This document shows positions 33,594 to 42,447 of a DNA stretch of 64,000 bases, piece by piece. Position numbers and translations under genes: made by a program. Every line of letters begins with the position of its first letter. Position 1 is the stretch's first letter. Below the pieces are notes generated by a model. The model made no database searches. It saw nothing but the letters and a program-made list of their open reading frames with translations, and was not told where the DNA came from. Origin of the DNA: JAPXSY01 sp033812795 (GTDB taxonomy: Bacteria > Verrucomicrobiota > Kiritimatiellia > RFP12 > UBA1067); NCBI GenBank assembly GCA_033812795.1, contig JAPXSY010000007.1, positions 17,263-81,262 of the forward strand. Reading direction: 5' to 3'.

Positions 33594-35195
33594 ATGTTAC
33601 GTGTCTTTCTGTCCGGTGCCGCGCTCTTGTTGACGTGCCTTTCCGCTTTCGGCGCGGCGGCGCGCTTTACGGCCCCCCGGAACTATCCGAACATTGGGCT
33701 GAAACTGCCGGGGCTCGATTCGGCGCGGGCCGATCCCGTGCCGATGCCGCAGGCGCAGGCCTTTTTGTCTGTCCGCGGCACCGTGCTGTCGCGCGAGGAT
33801 CGTTTCCAACCGTTTGAACTTTGGTACGGCAACCAGTGTTGCGCGCAATGGCGCGATGCGGCGGGCAACCGCCTTGTCCTCGGACGCGCCACCCACCGGC
33901 TGCCGGTTTTCGAGGAAGAGACTGTTCCGCGCGAGCGTTTCGAACAAGCGATGCAGGACGGGTCCGGCAGCGAAGGGTTCCGCGACCGCGCGGCGCTCAA
34001 CGAATGGGTCGCGACCTTTGCGGATACTCCGGTTTATGATCCCGAGCCCTTGCGGTTGAACGCCTTCTCGTTGGACGAGGTCCTGTTTTATCCCTGTGGA
34101 GAAGCGGACAAACTCGTCTACGCCATCCTTCCCCGCCGTCAGGGCAGTGCCGAGCGGCCCGACTGGTTCTGTGTCACGTTCCACGCGCCCGGCGCGTCAG
34201 ATCCGGACGCGCTGCGCGAGCACTTCGAGGAGGCGTTCCTCAGTCAAATCAGCCAGCCCTCGCGTACGGAAGTCGATCAGGGGCCGCAGGCTGAAGAACT
34301 GGATGTCCGCTCCGCCAAAGGTGCGCGACCCCCTGATCTGCCCGACCATCCCGTGCGCCGCGAGGCGCGTAAAAGTGTGGAGAATTACGGCGACTGGTGG
34401 TTCGCGGAAACCGAGGGCACCATCATCCTGTCCGACGCGGACACCGATCTCGGTAAACGTCTGATCCAGACGCTTCAGGAGACGCTCCCCCCGCTGTGGA
34501 AGGCGTTCGCGCAACTGGTGCCGCCCCTCACGCGTGACCGCGACGTCGCCCTGCTGCGCCTTTTCCAGCGGCGTGCCGACTACGCGCGTTACACCGGTCC
34601 GGCATACGCGTGGACCGGCGGCATGTGGATGCCCGGACGGCGTGAGCTGGTGCTGCCGCTGGAGGCCGATCCCCAGGTGGTTCTGCGCACGGTGCGGCAC
34701 GAGTCCTTTCACCAGTACCTCTCCTTCGCCTATGGCATGGTGCCGGCCGCGCCTTGGTTCAATGAGGGTCACGCCTGTCTCTTTGAGAATGCCCGCATGG
34801 ACGCGGAGGGGCGCGTGATCCTCGACGAGGACACGGACCGTGTCTTCGTGCTGCTGGACCATCTCGATACGGTCCTCACCCTTTTGCCACACCTGCTGCA
34901 CGCCTCCTACGAAGAGTTCTACGCCGGTTTCAGCGCTGGCCGCCGGTTGAAGTACGCGATGGCGTGGGGACTGGTCTACTACCTTCAGAAGGGTGCGCCG
35001 ACCGAGCGCAATACGCCCTTCAAGCAGATCCTGCCGACGTATGCCGACGCGCTGGCGCTCGAACTGGATGGCGCGAAAGCCACCGAGGCGGCCTTCGCCG
35101 ATGTGGATATGGCCGTTTTCCTCGACACCTTCCGCGAGTTCTGGCTGAAACGCCGCGGCACGGCCATGCGGTATGACCCGCTGCAACAGCGCTGA
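33594..35195 (+). CDS. secreted HExxH metallopeptidase-like protein
   Basis: A 533-residue exported protein. Start ATG 33594 gives signal peptide MLRVFLSGAALLLTCLSAFGAAA. A zinc-peptidase signature HESFH lies near residue 368 in VRHESFHQYLSFAYGM, followed 17 residues later by PWFNEGHACLFE, which supplies the third-ligand Glu of gluzincins (NEGxA-like, as in DUF1570/M1-type). The N-terminal 250 residues are not recognised. It probably acts on surface or periplasmic substrates. No partner gene adjoins; the 25-bp hairpin lies just upstream. Confidence 0.78.
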   Translation: MLRVFLSGAALLLTCLSAFGAAARFTAPRNYPNIGLKLPGLDSARADPVPMPQAQAFLSVRGTVLSREDRFQPFELWYGNQCCAQWRDAAGNRLVLGRATHRLPVFEEETVPRERFEQAMQDGSGSEGFRDRAALNEWVATFADTPVYDPEPLRLNAFSLDEVLFYPCGEADKLVYAILPRRQGSAERPDWFCVTFHAPGASDPDALREHFEEAFLSQISQPSRTEVDQGPQAEELDVRSAKGARPPDLPDHPVRREARKSVENYGDWWFAETEGTIILSDADTDLGKRLIQTLQETLPPLWKAFAQLVPPLTRDRDVALLRLFQRRADYARYTGPAYAWTGGMWMPGRRELVLPLEADPQVVLRTVRHESFHQYLSFAYGMVPAAPWFNEGHACLFENARMDAEGRVILDEDTDRVFVLLDHLDTVLTLLPHLLHASYEEFYAGFSAGRRLKYAMAWGLVYYLQKGAPTERNTPFKQILPTYADALALELDGAKATEAAFADVDMAVFLDTFREFWLKRRGTAMRYDPLQQR

Positions 35196-35321
35196 GGTTT
35201 TGGTTTGCGCAACGGACCGGCCATTCGCTATTATGTTCCCCATTCCGATTCAGCAACGGTTTTGACGTGACGGTGGCCCGCTTCAGCGTGGAGTCCGGCA
35301 CGGCGATCCAAGGAGGACATC

Positions 35322-35492
35322 ATGGCTTATCAGATCACGGACAAGTGTGTGGCGTGCGGTCTCTGCAAAGACGCATGCCCGGTGGAGGCGATCAGCGAAG
35401 GCACCCCGATCTACACGATCGACGCCGACAAGTGCATTGATTGCGGCGCCTGCTCGGGTGAGTGCCCGAACGAGGCGATCATCGCGGGTTAA
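35322..35492 (+). CDS. 2[4Fe-4S] ferredoxin
   Basis: A 56-residue clostridial-type ferredoxin, shorter than most gene-finder cut-offs. AAGGAGGA precedes ATG 35322 at ideal distance. Two cluster motifs are complete: CVACGLCKDACPVEA and CIDCGACSGECPNEA, each CxxCxxCxxxCP. It carries low-potential electrons in the cytoplasm and points to an anaerobic metabolism. It is monocistronic, with a clear terminator after the stop. Confidence 0.95.
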   Translation: MAYQITDKCVACGLCKDACPVEAISEGTPIYTIDADKCIDCGACSGECPNEAIIAG

Positions 35493-35518
35493 CCCCCGGC
35501 GGTTTTATCCGGATGAAC

Positions 35519-35551
35519 AAGGCGGCGGGGTTAACCTGCCGCCTTTTCCTT
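35519..35551 (+). terminator. rho-independent terminator of ferredoxin gene
   Basis: AAGGCGGC (35519-35526) pairs with GCCGCCTT (35538-35545) around an 11-base loop, followed by TTCCTTT. It sits 27 bases after the stop codon. Confidence 0.75.
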
Positions 35552-35614
35552 TAACGCCTGCCGACGGGTACGGCCTTCGGCAAAAACGTGTCTTGAAAAC
35601 GACGGGAGGTAAAT

Positions 35615-36388
35615 GTGAAACAGGTTGTCGTACTGGTTGCCGGACTGCTCGCCATCATCGGTCCGGGTTGGGCGGATGTCGCTTGTCCGGGCGACTATCC
35701 CGGGCATCTCCAAGGCATCGCCACGGACGAAAGCGGGAACCTCTATTGGTCTTGGACCACGTTTCTGGTCAAGACTGCCGCAACCGGCACGCTTTTGGCA
35801 AAAGTGCCCGTTCCCACGCATTACGGCGATCTGACATGGCACGGCGGCAAAGTCTATGTGGCCGTGAATTTCGGGCAGTTCAACAAGGAGCCGGGGAAAG
35901 CCAAATCATGGGTCTGTGTGCATGACGCGGAAACGCTCGCCTTGCTCTCGTCGAACGCGGTGCCCGAGGTCGTACATGGCGCGGGCGGAATCGAGTGGCA
36001 TAACGGGCATTTCTTTGTGGTCGGCGGGCTGCCTGCGACACACACGGCCAACTATGTGTACGAGTATACGGGATCCTTCGAATTCGTGAAACGCCATGTG
36101 ATCGAAAGCGGGCAGACCTTTCTGGGCATCCAGACCGTTTGCCGCATGCGGGACGGCACCTGGTGGTTCGGATGTTACGGCAAGCCTGCGGTCGTATTGA
36201 AAACAGACGACCGGTTCACGTTTTGCGGCAAATACCGTTTCAACGGCGCTGTCGGGATGGCCCGGACCCCAAAGAACGATGAATTACTGATCGCCACAAA
36301 CCGCTTGATCGCAAAACGCAACTCGGCATCGGTCCGGCCCGTCAAAACGGAAACCATCACGGCAAGAATTCAAGAAGACAAACACTGA
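35615..36388 (+). CDS. secreted beta-propeller-like protein (257 aa)
   Basis: Starts at GTG 35615 with GGGAGG upstream. Signal peptide MKQVVVLVAGLLAIIGPGWA. Repeated strand patterns (LQGIATDESGNLYWSW, YGDLTWHGGKVYVAVNF, GAGGIEWHNGHFFVVGG) resemble NHL/YncE-type propeller blades; about five blades could be fitted, so it may be incomplete or associate with another subunit. No catalytic residues recognised. The C-terminus is basic (KRNSASVRPVKTETITAR). Confidence 0.65.
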   Translation: MKQVVVLVAGLLAIIGPGWADVACPGDYPGHLQGIATDESGNLYWSWTTFLVKTAATGTLLAKVPVPTHYGDLTWHGGKVYVAVNFGQFNKEPGKAKSWVCVHDAETLALLSSNAVPEVVHGAGGIEWHNGHFFVVGGLPATHTANYVYEYTGSFEFVKRHVIESGQTFLGIQTVCRMRDGTWWFGCYGKPAVVLKTDDRFTFCGKYRFNGAVGMARTPKNDELLIATNRLIAKRNSASVRPVKTETITARIQEDKH

Positions 36389-36492
36389 GGGGTAGACACG
36401 CCGGAAGGACATCATCCCGCAGACCTTTTGCCTTGAACAGCCTTGGTTCACGCATTAAACTAATTTGTGTTGTCCATACGTTTCCTTTACTT

Positions 36493-37992
36493 ATGCGTTA
36501 CGCGATCGTTTCCGACATCCACGCCAATTTCGCAGCCTGGCGGACCGTGCTGGCCGACATCGCCGACATTCGGGCGGATCAGATCATCTGTCTCGGCGAC
36601 ATGGTCGGCTACGGTCCGCAACCTGTGGAAGTGCTGGAATCGGTTTACCGGACCGTGCAGGTGACGTTGATGGGCAACCACGACGCGGCGGTCTGCGGAC
36701 GGCTGGACCCCGGGCTGTTCCTGCCGCATGCCCGCGCCGCCGTGCTGCGCCACCGCGCGCAACTCTCCGCTGCGGGAATCGCGTGGCTGGAACGGCTTCC
36801 GCTGGTCCTGACCGCGCCCACGTTCCGTTGCACGCACGGGGATTTCTCCGACCCGTCCGCTTTTTATTATATCCTCGACGAGCAGGACGCGTGCCCGTCG
36901 TGGCGGGCCACGCAGGAACCGCTGCTCTTTGCGGGACACACCCACATGCCGGGCATCTATGTCAGCGGAGCGAGCGGACAGCCCCATTTTCTGGAACCGC
37001 GCGACTTCACGCTCGAACCGGGGAAACGGTATATCGTCAATCCGGGCAGTGTGGGGTATCCGCGCACGGGGCCGTTCCGTTCCTCCTACTGCCTGTACGA
37101 CGACGAGGCCGGAACCGTCGTATTCCGCCAACTCCCGTTCGACGATGAGGCTTACCGCGCGGCCCTTCGCGAGGCGGGTCTGGAGAACAGTGCGCCGTGG
37201 CTGGAACGCCTGACCCTGCACCGTTACCGTCCGGCAGTGCGCGTGCGGTTCTCTTTCGCGAACCCGGTTACGGCGAGCCAATCAGGGAGGGTGTCCGCGC
37301 GCCGTTACGGTGCGACGGGACGGCGGCTTGCACGGAACCTCGCGCTCGGCCTGCTGGCGTTGGGGGCAGTGGGTGTTGCGGGCCGCCTCATCTTCCGTGC
37401 CGGGCACGCGACGGCCGAATCCGCTCCCGTAGCCATGATGCCGCCCTTCGAGTTGCCCGTGCGGGCCGCCTATCCCTTGATGCACTCCGGCGGGAATCTG
37501 TTGCCGCCGCTGCCGGAGTCTGTCGCTCCGGACCGGCGGCTCGACGGGTGGCGCTACGCTCTGGAGGATCGTGACCGGCAGCGGTTCGCCCTTGGATTGC
37601 GTGACGGCGGCCTCACGCTGGTGGTACGCCATGACGGCCCCCGACGGTTCCAGTTGGAGTCTCCGCTGATCGATCTGGCGGGAACCCGGATCACGGCTTT
37701 GCGCCTAACCTCGCGCGTGCGCAAACCCGGACCATTCGAGGGTTCCGCCACGATCCAACTGGTCACGTACACCCGTTTGCCGCATGACCTGCTGCAGCGG
37801 GGCCGTACCGAACAATACGAATTGCGCACTACGCGGCGTCGGCTTGTGCCGCCCGGGGCCGAACGCAATGTGCGGATCCGGCTCGGCCGCGCGGTCACGC
37901 ATGTGCGTTTCCGCGTGGAGGCCACATTCGACGGGGTACTGGAAATCGAACAACCGGCCCTCCGCGCGGAACAGGAAGGACACTTGCCATGA
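36493..37992 (+). CDS. metallophosphoesterase with membrane anchor and extra domain
   Basis: A 499-residue protein. Residues 1-245 are a calcineurin-like phosphoesterase of the YfcE/MJ0936 type: SDIHANF, GDMVGYGP, MGNHD, HGDF, GHTHMP and NPGSVGYPR supply the metal ligands. A transmembrane segment lies near residues 290-310 (LALGLLALGAVGVAGRLIF). Residues 330-499 are a beta-rich domain that would lie across the membrane. The usual family length is 160-250, so the anchor and extra domain are additions. No Shine-Dalgarno is visible before ATG 36493. The stop overlaps the next start (ATGA), so the exonuclease gene is coupled. Confidence 0.8.
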   Translation: MRYAIVSDIHANFAAWRTVLADIADIRADQIICLGDMVGYGPQPVEVLESVYRTVQVTLMGNHDAAVCGRLDPGLFLPHARAAVLRHRAQLSAAGIAWLERLPLVLTAPTFRCTHGDFSDPSAFYYILDEQDACPSWRATQEPLLFAGHTHMPGIYVSGASGQPHFLEPRDFTLEPGKRYIVNPGSVGYPRTGPFRSSYCLYDDEAGTVVFRQLPFDDEAYRAALREAGLENSAPWLERLTLHRYRPAVRVRFSFANPVTASQSGRVSARRYGATGRRLARNLALGLLALGAVGVAGRLIFRAGHATAESAPVAMMPPFELPVRAAYPLMHSGGNLLPPLPESVAPDRRLDGWRYALEDRDRQRFALGLRDGGLTLVVRHDGPRRFQLESPLIDLAGTRITALRLTSRVRKPGPFEGSATIQLVTYTRLPHDLLQRGRTEQYELRTTRRRLVPPGAERNVRIRLGRAVTHVRFRVEATFDGVLEIEQPALRAEQEGHLP

Positions 37993-38852
37993 TTCAACGT
38001 GTTTCCGAAGAAGTTTGGGCTTTTGACTGTGAATGGGTGCCGGATCTGCAGGCGGGGCGCTTGTTGTATCGGTTGCCGGAGGATCTGCCCTCTCAGGAGG
38101 TTCTGCGCGTCATGTGGGAACAGGGCGGCGCAACGCCGGAGAACCCGACCCCGTTTCTGAAGACGATTCTCTGCCGCGTGGTTTCGGTGGCCACGGTGAT
38201 CCGGCGCGTATCCCGCAACGGCGAAGTACGGCTCTTTCTGCAGGCCCTGCCCGAAGCGCCCGACGACCCGTCACAAGACGAGGCCCACATCCTGCGGCGC
38301 TTTCTGGTGGACGGCATGGCCGCGCACAATCCGCAACTGGTCGGCTTCAATTCGCGGAACGCCGACCTGCGCATCCTCACGCAGCGCGCGCTCGTCCTCG
38401 GTCTGCCCCAACCGGCACTCTGCGGACGTCTGGCGGCAAAGCCTTGGGAGAGTCTCGACGTGGACCTCATGGATCGGATCAGCGGATACGGCAAAACCTA
38501 TGCGGTCTCGCTAAACGAGTTGGCCACCCTGTCCGGCATTCCGGGCAAGCTGGACACCTGCGGCGACGACGTATGCGGTCTCTGGCACAGCGGCCAGCGG
38601 AGAAAAATCGTGGAGTACAATTGTTTCGATGCCCTCACCACCTATCTGGTGTGGCTGCGCATGGCCTATTTCTCGGGGTGTTTCGACGACGAGGGCTACC
38701 GCACCGAGCAGCGCCGTTTGTACACGCTGCTCCGCGAGCGCCTGCTGAAACCGGAAGACGCCTACCTGCGAGCCTACCTCGACGCATGGCGCGACCTCAA
38801 ACGCCGCACCGGCCAGTTGGACGACGGCGTCTTCCCGCCCGACGATCAGTGA
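37989..38852 (+). CDS. predicted 3'-5' exonuclease (PolB-exonuclease-like)
   Basis: A 287-residue DEDD-type nuclease of the family related to the proofreading domain of DNA polymerase B. Motif I is AFDCEWVPD near residue 11, motif II VGFNSRNADLRIL near residue 118, and motif III EYNCFDALTTYLVW near residue 213. Coupled to the phosphoesterase by a 4-base overlap, which suggests related nucleic-acid or phosphodiester functions. Ends 7 bases inside the convergent lpxA gene. Confidence 0.82.
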   Translation: MIQRVSEEVWAFDCEWVPDLQAGRLLYRLPEDLPSQEVLRVMWEQGGATPENPTPFLKTILCRVVSVATVIRRVSRNGEVRLFLQALPEAPDDPSQDEAHILRRFLVDGMAAHNPQLVGFNSRNADLRILTQRALVLGLPQPALCGRLAAKPWESLDVDLMDRISGYGKTYAVSLNELATLSGIPGKLDTCGDDVCGLWHSGQRRKIVEYNCFDALTTYLVWLRMAYFSGCFDDEGYRTEQRRLYTLLRERLLKPEDAYLRAYLDAWRDLKRRTGQLDDGVFPPDDQ

Positions 38853-39625
38853 ACCCCGCGTCGGCTGTTCTGGTAAAACGCGACCAGCGTCTGGATTTCC
38901 GGCAGGTCCGCCACCTCATACTTGATGCGTTCCAGCGCCTGTGTACGGTTGAGGCCTTCGCGGTAGATCAGCTTGAACGCCTCTTTTAGCGCGGAACGCG
39001 TCTCAACCGAGAAACCCCGGCGCTGCAACCCCACGATGTTCGGCCCTAAAACATGCGTGTCCGAACCCACGTTTTCCGTCAGCATATAAGGCGGACAATC
39101 CTGCCGGACCTTTGTCGCGCCGCCGATCATGGCGTAGGTCCCGATGCGGCAAAACTGGTGAACGCCGACCATGCCGCCGATCGTGACGAAATCCTCGACA
39201 GTCACTTCGCCCGCGAGGGTTGTCACATTCGCCATGATCACATGGTTCCCCACCACACACCCGTGTGCGATATGGCAATACGCCATAATCAGGCAATGGC
39301 TCCCCACCCGCGTCACTTCACCCGGCTTGGTCCCGAGATGCACTGTGGAAAACTCGCGCAGTACGGTTTCGTCGCCCACCTCGACATAGGTGACATCCCC
39401 CTCTTGGTACTTCAGGTCCTGCGTCTTCATGCCGACGCAGGCGAACGGGAAGACCTGACAGTTCTTGCCCAGCGTGGTATGCCCCACCACATAGGCGTGC
39501 GACTGCACCACCGTGCCGGCCCCGATCCGGACATTCGGTCCGATGGTCGCGTAGGGGCCGACCTCCACATCGGTGTCCAGTTCGGCCTTAGGGTCCACAA
39601 TCGCTGTCGGATGAATACTCGCCAT
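38846..39625 (-). CDS. lpxA: UDP-N-acetylglucosamine acyltransferase
   Basis: First enzyme of lipid A synthesis, cytoplasmic trimer. A 259-residue left-handed beta-helix with hexapeptide repeats from residue 4 (IHPTAIVDPKAELD) to about 190, then the helical C-terminus. The catalytic His is His121 in CHIAHGC. GAGGAGGAGG before ATG 39625 sets the start; a longer frame upstream lacks a ribosome site. It is 29 bases after the LptF/G gene, linking lipid A synthesis with LPS export. No other lpx genes are here. Confidence 0.95.
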   Translation of the reverse strand: MASIHPTAIVDPKAELDTDVEVGPYATIGPNVRIGAGTVVQSHAYVVGHTTLGKNCQVFPFACVGMKTQDLKYQEGDVTYVEVGDETVLREFSTVHLGTKPGEVTRVGSHCLIMAYCHIAHGCVVGNHVIMANVTTLAGEVTVEDFVTIGGMVGVHQFCRIGTYAMIGGATKVRQDCPPYMLTENVGSDTHVLGPNIVGLQRRGFSVETRSALKEAFKLIYREGLNRTQALERIKYEVADLPEIQTLVAFYQNSRRGVH

Positions 39626-39654
39626 ACGTTCCTCCTCCTCCGTTGTTTTAGATG

Positions 39655-40746
39655 TCACAGGTTTTTGGAAATGAGCCAGGTTGCTAAAGTCAGACAGACG
39701 CCGACCGGCAGCCACAGCAGTATGTCCGGCCGCAGTGCCGGGTATTTATCCAGCGACTGCAGCAGGATCACGCAAAGATAATAAGCCATCGACACCACCA
39801 AGCTGACCGCCATGCCGATCGTGGATTCCTTACGATGGGTGCGGATGCCGAGCGGCACGCCGATCATGACGAAACACAACGACGCGAACGCATACACGTA
39901 ACGCATACGGTATTCGGTGCGGTAGATGCTCAACAGCCGTTGCAGCGCTTTGCGCGACAGGCCTTTTTCATTGGCGCGCACCTTGCGGATCGCCTGCCGC
40001 AACTCGTTGAAATGGAAATCTTTTTCCTTGCGGACATAACGGCGTCGTTTCATCGCCTCGGGGATCACATGCCGGAACCGGTCTGCGGAGGCCACGCCGG
40101 GGCGATCAACCTCGATCGGATCGATCCGCACCTTGTACATCTCCAGCACGATGTCCGTCCCGTTGGTGGTGACCAGCGCCTTATCCGCCCGGACTTCGCG
40201 GGTGAGCCCCTCTTGACTGTGGTCGAACACGATGAGGTCTTGAATCCAGTTGCCCTCCTTACGAGCGAACCAGAGGGTCATCTTGGGGAAGTCTGTGATG
40301 AAACGGCCCGACTCCAGCAGATCCAGCCCCACATCCACACTGATCACCGAGCGCAGGTTGCGGCGCACCTCGTGGCTGCGCGGCACAATCTCGTTGTTGA
40401 TGTACAGACCGATCAGCGTGCAGAGCGCACCCGTCACCAGCGGCCATCTCATGATGGCGAGGAGGTTCACCCCGCAGGCCCGCATGGCCGAGATCTCATT
40501 ATCGGCGGAAAGGCGGCTGAACACCAGCAACGCACTGACGAGCAGCGCGAGCGGCAGGGTGAGCCGGAGGGTTTCGGGAAAGCCCACGAGCATGAAGAGC
40601 CCGACCGCGCGGGGCGGCAGTCCCTCGATCATGAGCTGCGTGATCCGAACCAGCAGCCCGATCGTCATCACAAACGACAGGATCAGCCAGGCCAGTGCGA
40701 ACGCACTTAGAAAGGCCTGCAAGACATATCGCTCCAGAATCTTCAT
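39655..40746 (-). CDS. LptF/LptG-family LPS export permease
   Basis: A 363-residue inner-membrane protein of the YjgP/YjgQ family, part of the ABC exporter that passes lipopolysaccharide to the outer membrane. Three N-terminal membrane helices (residues 10-35, 50-75, 98-120) frame a periplasmic domain of about 150 residues, and three more lie near the C-terminus (residues 275-300, 305-325, 335-358). RLSADNEISAMRACG near residue 78 is the coupling-helix motif. LptF versus LptG cannot be told apart. TATAAT ends seven bases before the start, with no Shine-Dalgarno. Confidence 0.9.
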   Translation of the reverse strand: MKILERYVLQAFLSAFALAWLILSFVMTIGLLVRITQLMIEGLPPRAVGLFMLVGFPETLRLTLPLALLVSALLVFSRLSADNEISAMRACGVNLLAIMRWPLVTGALCTLIGLYINNEIVPRSHEVRRNLRSVISVDVGLDLLESGRFITDFPKMTLWFARKEGNWIQDLIVFDHSQEGLTREVRADKALVTTNGTDIVLEMYKVRIDPIEVDRPGVASADRFRHVIPEAMKRRRYVRKEKDFHFNELRQAIRKVRANEKGLSRKALQRLLSIYRTEYRMRYVYAFASLCFVMIGVPLGIRTHRKESTIGMAVSLVVSMAYYLCVILLQSLDKYPALRPDILLWLPVGVCLTLATWLISKNL

Positions 40747-40753
40747 GGGCGCT

Positions 40754-40759
40754 ATTATA
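40754..40759 (-). promoter_or_regulatory. -10 box (TATAAT) next to lptF/G start
   Basis: Perfect TATAAT on the minus strand, seven bases before ATG 40746, predicting a transcript that begins at or next to the start codon. It lies between the start codon and the ompA terminator, so the element is compact. The -35 region is poor. Confidence 0.5.
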
Positions 40760-40766
40760 CAAAAAA

Positions 40767-40801
40767 GGCCGCAGAAGAAACGGCTGTTTCTTTGCGGCCT
40801 T
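40767..40801 (-). terminator. rho-independent terminator of ompA-like gene
   Basis: AAGGCCGC (40794-40801) pairs with GCGGCCTT (40765-40772), inner stem AAAGAAAC with GTTTCTTC-like bases, followed on the minus strand by a T-run. Placed 34 bases after the stop. Confidence 0.8.
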
Positions 40802-40834
40802 CCGCTGGCAACGTTTCCGCGGACGGCGGAAGCG

Positions 40835-42106
40835 TTACGGGTTCACATACTTGACCTTGTCCGCGTTGGTGCCCGCGCCGCGGATGTAGATCTCCACGCG
40901 GCGGTTCTCGGGATTCCCGTTGACCAGATCAGGCTGGACTTTGGGCCGGCTGTAGCCGTATCCCACCGCACTCAGACGCTGCACGGCTACGCCCTTGCCC
41001 ACCATGTAGGACTGCACCGCTTGGGCCCGGCGCTCGGAGAGGTCCTGATTGTACTTCTCGCTCGAACGCGTCCGCCGATCCGCATGGCCTTCGATCACCG
41101 CCGTGGCCTTTGTGTTGCGCTGCAGCACGCGGACGACTTGGTCAATCTCACTGAAGTATTGGGGCTTGATCACCGTGGTATCATAATCGAACTGGATGTA
41201 GACCTCGAACAGCATCAGGTCATCGGAGGGGTCCAGCGGGTTGGTCTTGTCCTCGATCACCTCGTGTCCGTCCGCCACGCCACCCTTGTCGGTATCACGG
41301 TCCAGCGGGTTGGTCTTGTACTTTTTGACCTCATCCCCGTCCGACAACCCGTCGAAGTCCGTATCGGGATTGAGCGGGTCGGTCTTGTAGGTGCGGACCT
41401 CCTCAAAATCGGTCAGTCCGTCGCCATCCGTATCCGCCTTGAAGGGGTCGGTTCCCAGTTTCGCCTCCTCGTCGTCGGTCAACCCGTCGCCGTCCGAATC
41501 CTTGGGCAGGTTGGTCACCGACGAGCTGCCCTCACCGAAACTGCTGCCGCCGCTGCCGCCGAAACGGTAAACCACTCCGGCATCCAACGTGTACTGCATC
41601 TCATGGCACGTATCAACCGACATCAGTGCCCTGCCGTCAGCCCGGAGGGAGAGGTTGTCGGTCAGATGATACATGGCGCCAATGCCAACCCGCGGCCCCG
41701 TCAGGGTCGAACGACTCCCCTCCTCAAACACATTGCGGTCCGCCATGTACACGGCCCACCCTGCAGAAAGGAACGGGTCGAATCGGTTATACCGATCGAA
41801 ATGATACAGCGCATCCAGCCCCACGCCGTAAATGCGTTGCTTTTTCTGCGTCCAACGCCCGTTGTTGGTCATGTTGGGCGCGAAAGACGCTTCTGTCTCC
41901 ACCGACCAGTGGTCAGAAAGATCGTAACCGAGACGCAGGTTGAGATTTAATCCCTCGTCAATCGCCTGATTTCCCTCAGGGAGAATCATTCCGACTCCGG
42001 GATTGACATACCAGCGGGGCGCATCCACCCGCTCCTCGGCCTTCACCTGTAAACACAGGATCCCGACGGCCGCAACCGTAGACAAGATCACATTTGATTT
42101 GCTCAT
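40835..42106 (-). CDS. OmpA-like outer membrane protein with thrombospondin type 3 repeats
   Basis: A 423-residue porin-like structural protein linking outer membrane and peptidoglycan. AAGGAGGA precedes ATG 42106; signal peptide to about residue 23. Residues 30-185 are an eight-stranded barrel (WYVNPGVGMI, LGYDLSDHWSVETEASF, GPRVGIGAMYHLTDNLSLRADGR). Residues 200-300 hold calcium-binding type 3 repeats (DSDGDGLTDDEEAKLGTDPF, DTDGDGLTDFEEV). The C-terminal OmpA domain (residues 305-415) has IEGHADRRTRSSEKYNQDLS and RRAQAVQSYMVGKG. Likely highly expressed, given strong signals at both ends. Confidence 0.93.
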   Translation of the reverse strand: MSKSNVILSTVAAVGILCLQVKAEERVDAPRWYVNPGVGMILPEGNQAIDEGLNLNLRLGYDLSDHWSVETEASFAPNMTNNGRWTQKKQRIYGVGLDALYHFDRYNRFDPFLSAGWAVYMADRNVFEEGSRSTLTGPRVGIGAMYHLTDNLSLRADGRALMSVDTCHEMQYTLDAGVVYRFGGSGGSSFGEGSSSVTNLPKDSDGDGLTDDEEAKLGTDPFKADTDGDGLTDFEEVRTYKTDPLNPDTDFDGLSDGDEVKKYKTNPLDRDTDKGGVADGHEVIEDKTNPLDPSDDLMLFEVYIQFDYDTTVIKPQYFSEIDQVVRVLQRNTKATAVIEGHADRRTRSSEKYNQDLSERRAQAVQSYMVGKGVAVQRLSAVGYGYSRPKVQPDLVNGNPENRRVEIYIRGAGTNADKVKYVNP

Positions 42107-42231
42107 TTGATTCCTCCTTATAGCCCAAAGATGAAATAAGTTTAGCGGATACGGACGCGCGATGCAACAAGAATCGGCTTACATGACATTTTTTTAAGGT
42201 TAGGCCCATACCGCTCCGCAACCGGAGGCCT

Positions 42232-42270
42232 GAAAAAATACGGCCCGCCACGTTCCCCCGTGGCGGGCCC
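42232..42270 (-). terminator. terminator downstream of transglutaminase-like gene
   Basis: GGCCCGCCACG and CGTGGCGGGCC (42242-42269) form an 11-base-pair stem with a short loop; on the minus strand it is followed by GTATTTTTT. It lies about 180 bases after the stop at 42448. The rest of 42107-42447 holds no gene I can support. Confidence 0.7.
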
Positions 42271-42447
42271 GCATCCTTGCGGACACAAGCTTCGCAAGAA
42301 ACTGCGTGCTTCTGTGCGCACCCCTAATGTCCGAACCTGGCGTTCTGTTGCACTGGAGAGGGTTGGTTTCCGGTGCCGAAGCACTGGACGCGCGCATCGC
42401 GTGCCCAGTCCGCTTTTTACTATGCAAACCGCGTGCCAACCTGCGCG

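Noticed and set aside
42359..42420. Hairpin ACTGG...CCAGT followed by CTTTTT as a plus-strand terminator
   Set aside because: The stem is interrupted and no plus-strand gene lies upstream within 3 kb.
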